A DNA stretch of 13,675 bases from DASRHY01 sp046765875. Its GTDB lineage: Bacteria; Actinomycetota; Actinomycetes; Propionibacteriales; Kribbellaceae. The position numbers were made by a program, and so were the translations under genes. Of this stretch, positions 1-5,561 are shown in pieces (position 1 is the stretch's first letter; every line of letters starts with the position of its first letter). Location of the stretch: positions 1-13,675 of the forward strand of contig JBKPSJ010000389.1 in NCBI GenBank assembly GCA_046765875.1, read 5' to 3'. The notes beneath the pieces were generated by a model. That model did not search any database and was not told the origin of the DNA. It saw only the letters and a program-made list of their open reading frames with translations.

Positions 1-940
1 TCGTTTGGGCCCCCCTACTCATAACTGCCGGCCCACCTTCTGCGCGCTCGGGGGGGGGGGGGGGGGGGTCCACCCCCCACGTCATGTGAACGAACGGGAG
101 TCGCGGGTCGGTCTTCTGCGTCTCCCAGGTGCCACGCACCCAGGCGTGCGACGGGTCGTCGCAGATCAGCCAGGCCCGCTCCGCACTCGGCCCGGCCATC
201 ACGTTGAGGTAGTACAGGTCGTACCCGGGTGGCGCCATCGCCGGGCCGTGCCAGCCGTGCGGCACCAGCACCACGTCACCGGTGCGCGTCTGGGCGAGTA
301 CGTCGATGCCGTCGCCGTACACCTGCAGGTAGCCCATCGGATCGTTGCCGTCGGCACCATTGTCGTTGCGGAGCTCGAAGTAGTAGATCTCCTCGAGCAC
401 CGACTCCTCGCCGGGCCGGTCCTCGTCGTGCTTGTGCGGCGGGTACGACGACCAGTTGCCGCTCGGCGTGAGCACCTCGCAGGCGATGATCGAGTCCGCG
501 TCGAGCACCCCTGGTACGCCGAAGTTGTTCACCTGGCGCGACGCCAGCCCGGCGCCGCGCAACTCGACCGGCACGTCCTCGACGTACGCGAACGGGAACG
601 CCTTCGACGCTCGTGCGTGCGGCAGCGCGATCCGCGCGCCCTCGTCGGACGTCACGGTGAAGCCGGACCCGATCGGTACGTACACCAGGTCGGACGGCCC
701 GGCGAACACATCCTTCCGTCCGCGCAGCTCGGCCGTGTCGCCGCCGCACGTCACCCGGGCCGAACCGTTCAGCGGAAGCACGATCCACTCGGAGTCGCCG
801 GTCTCGACCCGGTGGGAGTGGCCGGCGCCGAGCGTAACGATGTGCAGCCCGGTGTGCTCCCAGCCCGGCTCCCCCGGCGTGATCGCCAGGTCGAGGCCGT
901 CGCGGGCGGTCGTACCGGCCCGGCGGAACCATTCGGTCAT
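1..940 (-). CDS. iolB: 5-deoxy-glucuronate isomerase IolB (3' end unreliable)
   Basis: IolB isomerises 5-deoxy-glucuronate to 5-dehydro-2-deoxy-gluconate (DKG) in cytosolic myo-inositol catabolism; the next enzyme is IolC, encoded two genes upstream. The start is the ATG at 940, preceded by GGAGG with a 6-base spacer and overlapping the preceding stop as ATGA. The protein begins MTEWFRRAG and is a KduI/IolB bicupin. Candidate metal ligands are H169 and H171 in YPPHKHDE, the acidic pair of VLEEIYYFE (about 183-184), and H228/H231 in VPHGWHG. The C-terminal WVRGTWETQKTDPRLPF (about 267-283) is typical of the family. Around residue 291 the frame enters a 19-base homopolymer (50-68), reads six prolines and stays open to the window edge. 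IolB is usually 270-300 aa, so the true stop should lie close to this run. Adding one or two bases to the run would bring in a stop within about 35 bases, so the terminal sequence is probably faulty or the gene is cut at a contig end. Confidence 0.93.
   Translation of the reverse strand, partial: MTEWFRRAGTTARDGLDLAITPGEPGWEHTGLHIVTLGAGHSHRVETGDSEWIVLPLNGSARVTCGGDTAELRGRKDVFAGPSDLVYVPIGSGFTVTSDEGARIALPHARASKAFPFAYVEDVPVELRGAGLASRQVNNFGVPGVLDADSIIACEVLTPSGNWSSYPPHKHDEDRPGEESVLEEIYYFELRNDNGADGNDPMGYLQVYGDGIDVLAQTRTGDVVLVPHGWHGPAMAPPGYDLYYLNVMAGPSAERAWLICDDPSHAWVRGTWETQKTDPRLPFVHMTWGVDPPPPPPERAEGGPAVMSRGAQT
50..68. repeat. 19-base G homopolymer near window edge
   Basis: Nineteen consecutive G residues lie at the 3' end of iolB (C residues on the coding strand). 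The flanking sequence to the left (1-49) also carries a GGGCCCCCC stretch and matches no recognisable protein end. Such runs at a contig edge often reflect sequencing or assembly error. A real hypermutable tract is the alternative. Confidence 0.9.
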
Positions 941-1839
941 CCGGCACCTCCGGTGTGCACCAGCGACACCGCGTGGTCGACCGCCACGGCGACGTTGCCG
1001 TCCTGCGGGTACAGCAGCGCCCGGCCGACGACCAGCCCGCGTACCGAGGGCAGCGTCAGCGCCTTCGCCCAGCTCGCGTACGTCTCGTCCGGCGCGGCCG
1101 TCGGGTCACCGCCGAGCAGCAACGTCGGCAGCGTGGTCGCCAGCATCACCCGGTCCAGTTCGTCGACGACCGGCAGCTTGAGCCAGGTGTACGCACTGGT
1201 CGCGCCGAGCCCGGACGCGACGTGAATCGACTTGATCACCGAGTCCGGGTCGAGCAGGTTCGTCACCCGGCCGTCGTGATGGGTCGACCAGAACGGCTCG
1301 ATCATCGCCATCAGTTCCAGTTCGGCAAGCTCGGTGACGGCCCGCGCGGCCTGCTCCAGGGTGCGTACGGTGCCGTGGTCGTCGAGGTCGATCCGGGTCA
1401 GCATCTTGCCGCCGTCGAGCCCGCGCGCCGCCAGATCGGCCGCCGCGCTGTACGCGGTGAACCGGTCGTCCAGCTCGAATGCCGCGCCTTGCAGGCCGCC
1501 ACGGTTCATCGACCCGATGACGACCTTGTCGTCCAGCGCGCCGAGCAGCAGCAGGTCCTCCAGCACATCGGGCGTCGCCAGCACGCCGTCGACACCTGGC
1601 CGGTCCAGCGCGATCGCGAGCCGGTTCAGCAGGTCCGACCGGCTGGCCATCGCGAGCTTGTCGGTCCGGACGCTGAGCGCGCCGCGGGCCGGATGGTCGG
1701 CCGCGACGATCAGCAGCCTGCCGTCCTCGCCGACCAGCTGCCGGCGCCGGCGCTGCCGCCAGGCCTGCTGTACCGAGCCAGGCTGCATGACACGGATCTC
1801 GGTCAGCTCGGCCATTCGCAGCGACACGTCGACGCTCAT
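937..1839 (-). CDS. Cgl0159-family (beta/alpha)8-fold protein, aldolase-like
   Basis: This 300-aa protein matches, by its motifs and its iolC-iolB context, the Cgl0159-type (beta/alpha)8 family found in actinobacterial inositol clusters. Its reaction is not firmly known. The start is the ATG at 1839 (MSVDVSLRMAEL), which overlaps the iolC stop as ATGA and has GGAGG 7 bases upstream; the frame extends further up but only inside iolC. Visible landmarks are AADHPARG (about 46-53), GSMNRGGLQG (109-118), GGKMLTRID (143-151) with K145, and TWLKLPV (218-224) with K221 at the end of a predicted beta strand. A lysine in that setting is compatible with a class I (Schiff-base) aldolase. Because it sits between the kinase and the isomerase, the likeliest role is cleavage of 5-dehydro-2-deoxygluconate-6-phosphate (the IolJ step), but that is inference. 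Its own stop overlaps the iolB start as ATGA. Confidence 0.88.
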   Translation of the reverse strand: MSVDVSLRMAELTEIRVMQPGSVQQAWRQRRRRQLVGEDGRLLIVAADHPARGALSVRTDKLAMASRSDLLNRLAIALDRPGVDGVLATPDVLEDLLLLGALDDKVVIGSMNRGGLQGAAFELDDRFTAYSAAADLAARGLDGGKMLTRIDLDDHGTVRTLEQAARAVTELAELELMAMIEPFWSTHHDGRVTNLLDPDSVIKSIHVASGLGATSAYTWLKLPVVDELDRVMLATTLPTLLLGGDPTAAPDETYASWAKALTLPSVRGLVVGRALLYPQDGNVAVAVDHAVSLVHTGGAG

Positions 1840-2816
1840 GCGCTCGCCTCCAGCAGCTCCAGGACCTCGGCCTCGGTCGGCATCGCCGTCGAACACTCCA
1901 GCCGGCCGGCCACGACCGCGCCCGCGATGTTCGCGAACCGCAGCACCTTGTCCAGCGGCCAGCCGGACAGCAGGCCGTGGCACAGTGCGCCGCCGAAGGC
2001 GTCGCCCGCACCGAGGCCGTTAACCACCTCGACCTGGTACGCCGGTACCTCGACCCGCTCGTCCGCCGTCCGGGCTACTACGCCCTTCGGACCCTGCTTG
2101 ACGATCGCGAGCGTGATGCCCTTGTCGAGCAGGGCCTGCGCCGCCCGCTCCGGCTCGCGTTCGCCGGTCGCCACCTCGCACTCCTCACGGTTGCCGACGG
2201 CAACGGTGCAGAACTCGAGCGCCCGCTGCACCTGCTCGTGCGCCTCGGCCGGATCCGCCCAGAACATCGGCCGGTAGTCCAGGTCGAGCACCGTATGGGT
2301 CTTGCGGCCACGGGCCTCCCAGGCGGCGAAGTGCGCGCTGCGGCTCGGCTCGGCGGACAGCCCGGTGACCGTCGACCAGTAGATGTCGGCGGCCTCGATC
2401 GCGGCCCGGTCCAGCTCGGACGGGTAGATCTTCAGGTCCGGCGCCGTCGGGTACCGGTAGAAGTACAGCGGGAAGTCGTCGGGCGGGAAGATCTCGCAGA
2501 ACGTCACCGGCGTCGGCAGCGCGTCCACCGGCGCGACGAACTCGTCCGACACGCCGAGCCTGCTCAACTCCTGATGGACGAACGTGCCGAAGGGGTCTTC
2601 GCCGGTGCGGGTGATGACTGCCGAACGGCGTCCGTGCCGGGCCGCTGCCACCGCGACGTTCGTCGCGCTGCCGCCGAGGAACTTGCCGAAGCTGGTCACG
2701 TCCTGCAGGTGCACGCCGGTCTGCAGCGGATACAGGTCCACGCCCACCCGGCCGATCGTCAGCACCTCGTACCCAGTCATCGGCCTAGTCATCGGCCCAG
2801 TCATCGGCCCAGTCAT
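1836..2816 (-). CDS. iolC: 5-dehydro-2-deoxygluconokinase IolC
   Basis: A PfkB-family kinase that phosphorylates 5-dehydro-2-deoxygluconate at the 6 position in inositol catabolism. PfkB signature 1 is GGSATNVAVAAARHG (48-62, numbered from the first ATG). Signature 2 is NGLGAGDAFGGALCHG (266-281), with the catalytic base D272 and the anion-hole GAGD. The IolC-typical GRVGVDLYPLQTG lies at 22-34 and LDLDYRPMFW at 177-186. There are four in-frame ATGs, at 2816, 2804, 2792 and 2780, because a 12-base repeat spans the start. The 2816 ATG overlaps the upstream stop as ATGA and follows a GGGGG tract, so I use it (326 aa). The 2780 ATG (MTGYEVLTIG) fits the usual start of the family best (314 aa). 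The extra residues are a simple MTGP/MTRP repeat with no expected catalytic role. Confidence 0.95.
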   Translation of the reverse strand: MTGPMTGPMTRPMTGYEVLTIGRVGVDLYPLQTGVHLQDVTSFGKFLGGSATNVAVAAARHGRRSAVITRTGEDPFGTFVHQELSRLGVSDEFVAPVDALPTPVTFCEIFPPDDFPLYFYRYPTAPDLKIYPSELDRAAIEAADIYWSTVTGLSAEPSRSAHFAAWEARGRKTHTVLDLDYRPMFWADPAEAHEQVQRALEFCTVAVGNREECEVATGEREPERAAQALLDKGITLAIVKQGPKGVVARTADERVEVPAYQVEVVNGLGAGDAFGGALCHGLLSGWPLDKVLRFANIAGAVVAGRLECSTAMPTEAEVLELLEASA

Positions 2817-2824
2817 CGGCCCAG
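2772..2824 (-). repeat. 12-bp tandem repeat of the stop/start junction
   Basis: On the minus strand the unit CTGGGCCGATGA occurs three times in a row, followed by one variant CTAGGCCGATGA (units at 2813-2824, 2801-2812, 2789-2800 and 2777-2788) and a partial unit, CTGGG. The first unit supplies the last three sense codons and the TGA of the upstream gene. Each unit carries an ATGA, so the overlapping stop/start signal is copied four times. The unit length is a multiple of three, so gain or loss of copies keeps iolC in frame. Confidence 0.95.
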
Positions 2825-3676
2825 CCCCCGTAGATACGCGATGGATGCCTTCACGTCGCCCAGGGGGCCGTCGCCGCCGGGGTCTGCGGTCAGCACGGTG
2901 TCCTGCTCCAGGACGTACCAGCCGTCGTAGCCGGCGTCCTCGAGAGTGGTGACGATGGCGGCGATATCGATATCGCCGGAGCCGAGCGGACGGTACAGGC
3001 CCAGCCCGACCGCCTCGGTGTAGCTGATCTCGCCCGCCTGGACCTTGGCAGCCCAGGCGATGTCGGCGTCCTTGAGGTGGGCGTGCCGGATCCGGCCGGT
3101 GTGCTCCCGTGCCATCGCCACCGGGTCGACGCCGCCGATCAGCAGGTGGCCGGTGTCGAGACACAGGCCGATGTCACTGCCGGACAGGACCCGGCGTACG
3201 TCGTCGGCGTTCTCGACCATCGTCCCCACATGCGGATGCAGCGTGGCCGTGATGCCCTGGTCGGCTGCGAGCGCCGCCAGCCGGTCGAGGTTGCGCAGCA
3301 GCGTGGCCCAGCCGGACTCGTCCAGCGGCGGGCGGTCGTCGTACCCGTCCCAGCCGGTCGCCGCGGCGAGCACCAGCGTGTCCGCGCCGGCGGCGACGAA
3401 CCCATCCAGGTCCAGCACCGGCTCGTACGCCGGGTCGTGCAGCACGACCGGTACGAAGCCGCCGACGGCACGCAGCCCATGGTCGGCGAGCACCTTCGCC
3501 GTACGGCGCGGCTCATCGGCGAGGAACCTGTCCGGCCCGAACTCGGTCGCGGACAGCCCGGCGGCGTGCATCTGGCTCAGCACGGTCCCCACGTCGTACT
3601 GCCAGCCCCAGCCGGGCACCTCGCAGACGCCCCACGAGATCGGGGCGCCGGCGATCCGGTCCTCGAACGCGGTCAT
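2813..3676 (-). CDS. TIM-barrel sugar isomerase/epimerase, probable inosose dehydratase (IolE-like)
   Basis: A 287-aa protein of the xylose isomerase-like TIM-barrel (AP endonuclease 2) superfamily. By operon position and motifs it is probably the inosose dehydratase, converting scyllo-inosose to 3D-trihydroxycyclohexane-1,2-dione, although an IolI/IolH-type epimerase role cannot be excluded. Candidate metal ligands and motifs are E45 in ATEFGP, H147-P-H149-V-G-T, DTGH (174-177), HAHLKD (198-203), GSGDID (232-237) and E257 in WYVLEQD. The start at ATG 3676 (MTAFEDRIAGAPISWG) overlaps the stop of the dehydrogenase gene as ATGA, with GGAG 9 bases upstream. The frame is open further upstream only because it runs antisense-like through the neighbouring gene. 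The stop lies in the first unit of the 12-bp repeat that also starts iolC. Confidence 0.88.
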   Translation of the reverse strand: MTAFEDRIAGAPISWGVCEVPGWGWQYDVGTVLSQMHAAGLSATEFGPDRFLADEPRRTAKVLADHGLRAVGGFVPVVLHDPAYEPVLDLDGFVAAGADTLVLAAATGWDGYDDRPPLDESGWATLLRNLDRLAALAADQGITATLHPHVGTMVENADDVRRVLSGSDIGLCLDTGHLLIGGVDPVAMAREHTGRIRHAHLKDADIAWAAKVQAGEISYTEAVGLGLYRPLGSGDIDIAAIVTTLEDAGYDGWYVLEQDTVLTADPGGDGPLGDVKASIAYLRGLGR

Positions 3677-4674
3677 GAGCCGATCTCCGCCATCCCGACC
3701 ACCCGGCCCTCGCGCCACGACAGGTCGCAGGCGTCGGAGATCCGGAATGCCTCCATCGCGTCCCGTACCGTGCACGGCACCTCGGCGTTGCCCGCGGCGA
3801 CCTCGGTGAAGGCGGTCAGTTCGGCGACGTACGCGGCGTGGAACCGCTCCATGAAGGTCCGGTGTGCCGGTCCGGGCGGGAACGTCACGCCCGGCTCGGC
3901 CGAGCGGAGCGCGAGGTGGTCGTCGAGCCCGACCGCCAGCGAGCCCTCGCTGCCGAGCACCTCCATCCGTACGTCGTGGCCGGCCTGGTTGTACCGGGTG
4001 CCGCCGACGAGGACGAACGTGTCGTCGTCAAGCGTCAGCAGCGCGGCGGCGGCGTCGATATCACCGGCGTCGGCGAAGAACTTCTCGCCCCGGTTGGCGC
4101 CGACGGCGTACGCGCTGACCACCTCACGGCCGGTCACGAACCGGATGATGTCGAAGTCGTGCACGCTGCAATCGCGGAAGAACCCGCCGGACGTCGGCAG
4201 ATACTCCGCCGGCGGCGGGAACGCGTCATTGGTGTTGGCCCGGATGCTGTGGATCCAGCCGAGTTCGCCGGAGCGTACCGCCTCGGCGGCACGCCGGTAA
4301 CCGGCGTCGAACCGGCGCTGGAAGCCGATCTGGACGATCGCGCCGGCGTCCTCGACCAGATCGCGGACCACCCGGGTCGCGTCCAGATCGGTGGCGACCG
4401 GCTTCTCGCAGAACGTCGGCAGCCCGGCGGCAACCCCCTTGCCGATCAGTTCGGCGTGCGCCGAGGTCGCCGCCGCGATCACCAGCGCGTCGCTGCCTGC
4501 GGCCAGTAACGCGTCGACGTCAGCCGAGTGCTCGAGGCCGAGATCCTTGGCAACGACGGCGGCCCGTTCGGCGTCGGCGTCCGCGACCACCACCTGCTCC
4601 ACCGCCGGCAGGTCCCGGAGCGTGGCGGCGTGGAACGCCCCGATCCGCCCGGCACCGACCAACCCGATCCGCAT
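3673..4674 (-). CDS. Gfo/Idh/MocA oxidoreductase, probable inositol 2-dehydrogenase (IolG-like)
   Basis: A 333-aa NAD(P)-dependent dehydrogenase and the first gene of the inositol operon; it most likely oxidises myo-inositol (or scyllo-/chiro-inositol) to an inosose. The Rossmann motif GAGRIG is at residues 7-12, with an acidic residue after beta-2 (ADADAE, 31-36). EKP (90-92) holds the family lysine K91, and GFQRRFD (117-123) is the usual IolG-type segment. D168 and H172 in RDCSVHDFD have the spacing of the catalytic Asp/His of inositol dehydrogenases. The start at ATG 4674 (MRIGLVGAGRIG) has a strong Shine-Dalgarno (GGGAGGAGG, nearest GGAGG about 7 bases away), so the longer frame running into the divergent regulator is not used. 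Substrate specificity cannot be read from sequence alone, since other Gfo/Idh/MocA sugar dehydrogenases look alike. Confidence 0.9.
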   Translation of the reverse strand: MRIGLVGAGRIGAFHAATLRDLPAVEQVVVADADAERAAVVAKDLGLEHSADVDALLAAGSDALVIAAATSAHAELIGKGVAAGLPTFCEKPVATDLDATRVVRDLVEDAGAIVQIGFQRRFDAGYRRAAEAVRSGELGWIHSIRANTNDAFPPPAEYLPTSGGFFRDCSVHDFDIIRFVTGREVVSAYAVGANRGEKFFADAGDIDAAAALLTLDDDTFVLVGGTRYNQAGHDVRMEVLGSEGSLAVGLDDHLALRSAEPGVTFPPGPAHRTFMERFHAAYVAELTAFTEVAAGNAEVPCTVRDAMEAFRISDACDLSWREGRVVGMAEIGS

Positions 4675-4677
4675 CCG

Positions 4678-4687
4678 TCCTCCTCCC
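4678..4687 (-). promoter_or_regulatory. Strong ribosome binding site of the iolG-like gene
   Basis: GGGAGGAGGA on the minus strand, just before the ATG at 4674. It is the best Shine-Dalgarno match in the window and fixes the first start of the inositol operon. Confidence 0.8.
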
Positions 4688-4774
4688 GAAACCCACCAGA
4701 CAACCCGGCGTAAGACGTCCGCACCAGGGTCACCCGCCCAGAAGGGCTTGTCAATAGTTTGTAAACACATTTTG

Positions 4775-4794
4775 ACGTAGATACATACATACGT
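4775..4794. promoter_or_regulatory. Putative GntR-family operator
   Basis: An imperfect 20-bp palindrome, ACGTAGATACATACATACGT, in which 7 of 10 positions in the arms pair, with perfect ACGTA/TACGT ends. It sits 13 bases before the gntR start and about 20 bases upstream of the putative -35 of the inositol operon. HutC-subfamily regulators commonly bind GT-N-TA-N-AC-like palindromes, and the regulator gene is adjacent. This is a prediction from symmetry and position only. Confidence 0.4.
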
Positions 4795-4807
4795 CCGGCC
4801 ATGTAAC

Positions 4808-5554
4808 ATGCAGGGCATGGCAGCACTCCCGATCCTGATCGACCGGGCCAGTCCGGTGCCGCTGTACCACCAGCTCGCCGAGCAGCTCACGGCGGCGATC
4901 AGCGATGGGACACTGCGTCCGGGCGATCCGTTCGAGAACGAGCTGGCGCTGGCCGACCGGCTCGGCCTGTCCCGCCCGACCGTTCGGCGTGCGATCGCCG
5001 AACTGGTCAACCAGGGCCTGCTGGTACGGCGCCGCGGGGTCGGCACCACCGTCGCCAACCAGATGGTGCACCGCCGCGCCGAGCTCACCAGTCTCTACGA
5101 GGACCTGCAGCGCGAGGGCCGCGGGCCGCGTACCGACGTGATCAGCTTCGACATCGACGCGACCGACCCGCGGGCCGCGGACGCGCTCGGCCTACCGCAC
5201 GACACCCCGCTCGTCGCGCTCGTGCGGGTCCGTTATGCCGGCGACCTACCGCTGGCGATAATGCGCAACTGGCTGCCGCCGAGCTGCGACGACCTGACCG
5301 TCGCGCAACTGGTCAACGACGGCCTGTACTCCCTGCTCCGGGCCCGCGGCATCCGCCCGGTGGTGGCCCGGCAGCGGATCGGCGCCCGCAACCCCACGGC
5401 CGCCGAGCGCCGCACCCTCAAGATGCCCCGCAACGAGCCGCTGGTCACGATGACCCGCAGCGCGTACGACGCCGACGGCGAGGCGGTCGAGTTCGGCGAC
5501 CACTGCTATCGGGCAGACCAGTACTCCGTCGAAGTCATGGTCTCCGAACGCTGA
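4808..5554 (+). CDS. GntR/HutC-family transcriptional regulator
   Basis: A 248-aa repressor-type regulator divergent from the inositol operon, and therefore its probable controller. The N-terminal winged helix-turn-helix spans about 19-84: PLYHQLAEQL, ELALADRLGLSRPTVRRAI as the helix-turn-helix, and RRGVGTTVA as the wing. The C-terminal effector-binding UTRA domain spans about 98-241 (LYEDLQREGRGPRT, VRVRYAGDLPLAI, EFGDHCYRADQYSVEV). Two starts are possible, ATG 4808 and ATG 4817; neither has a convincing Shine-Dalgarno, so the message may be leaderless or weakly translated. The ligand is unknown; an inositol intermediate or sugar phosphate is likely from context. The gene ends 3 bp from the convergent glutamate dehydrogenase stop. 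Confidence 0.93.
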   Translation: MQGMAALPILIDRASPVPLYHQLAEQLTAAISDGTLRPGDPFENELALADRLGLSRPTVRRAIAELVNQGLLVRRRGVGTTVANQMVHRRAELTSLYEDLQREGRGPRTDVISFDIDATDPRAADALGLPHDTPLVALVRVRYAGDLPLAIMRNWLPPSCDDLTVAQLVNDGLYSLLRARGIRPVVARQRIGARNPTAAERRTLKMPRNEPLVTMTRSAYDADGEAVEFGDHCYRADQYSVEVMVSER

Positions 5555-5561
5555 GTCTCAG
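5551..5561. repeat. Short palindrome holding both convergent stop codons
   Basis: CTGAGTCTCAG has 5-base arms around one base and contains the TGA of gntR and, on the other strand, the TGA of the glutamate dehydrogenase gene. It is too short and lacks a T tract to be called a terminator. Confidence 0.5.

Larger units (their letters stand above)
4675..4807. promoter_or_regulatory. Divergent promoter region between the inositol operon and gntR
   Basis: This is the only intergenic stretch between the inositol operon and its regulator, with a marked AT-rich core (about 4748-4792) in otherwise GC-rich DNA. On the minus strand a perfect -35 box, TTGACA (4754 to 4749), is followed 17 bases later by a poor -10 (GACCCT), giving a leader of about 45-50 bases to the iolG-like ATG. 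The palindrome GTTTGTAAAC (4757-4766) lies just upstream of that -35. No convincing plus-strand promoter was found for gntR, though TTGTAA with TACATA 17 bases later is possible. The arrangement suits autoregulation and shared control of both directions. Confidence 0.5.

Noticed and set aside
50..68. G19 run as a G-quadruplex regulatory element
   Set aside because: It lies within the end of a coding region at the window edge beside unmatched sequence; an assembly or sequencing artefact is more economical.
5..2277. Long plus-strand open frames over the inositol genes
   Set aside because: Low-complexity Arg/Ala/Pro-rich translations without motifs, all lying over clear minus-strand genes; typical shadows in high-GC DNA.
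4675..5088. N-terminal extension of the iolG-like gene into the regulator
   Set aside because: The extension runs antisense through the gntR coding region, while ATG 4674 has a strong Shine-Dalgarno and begins exactly at the Rossmann strand.
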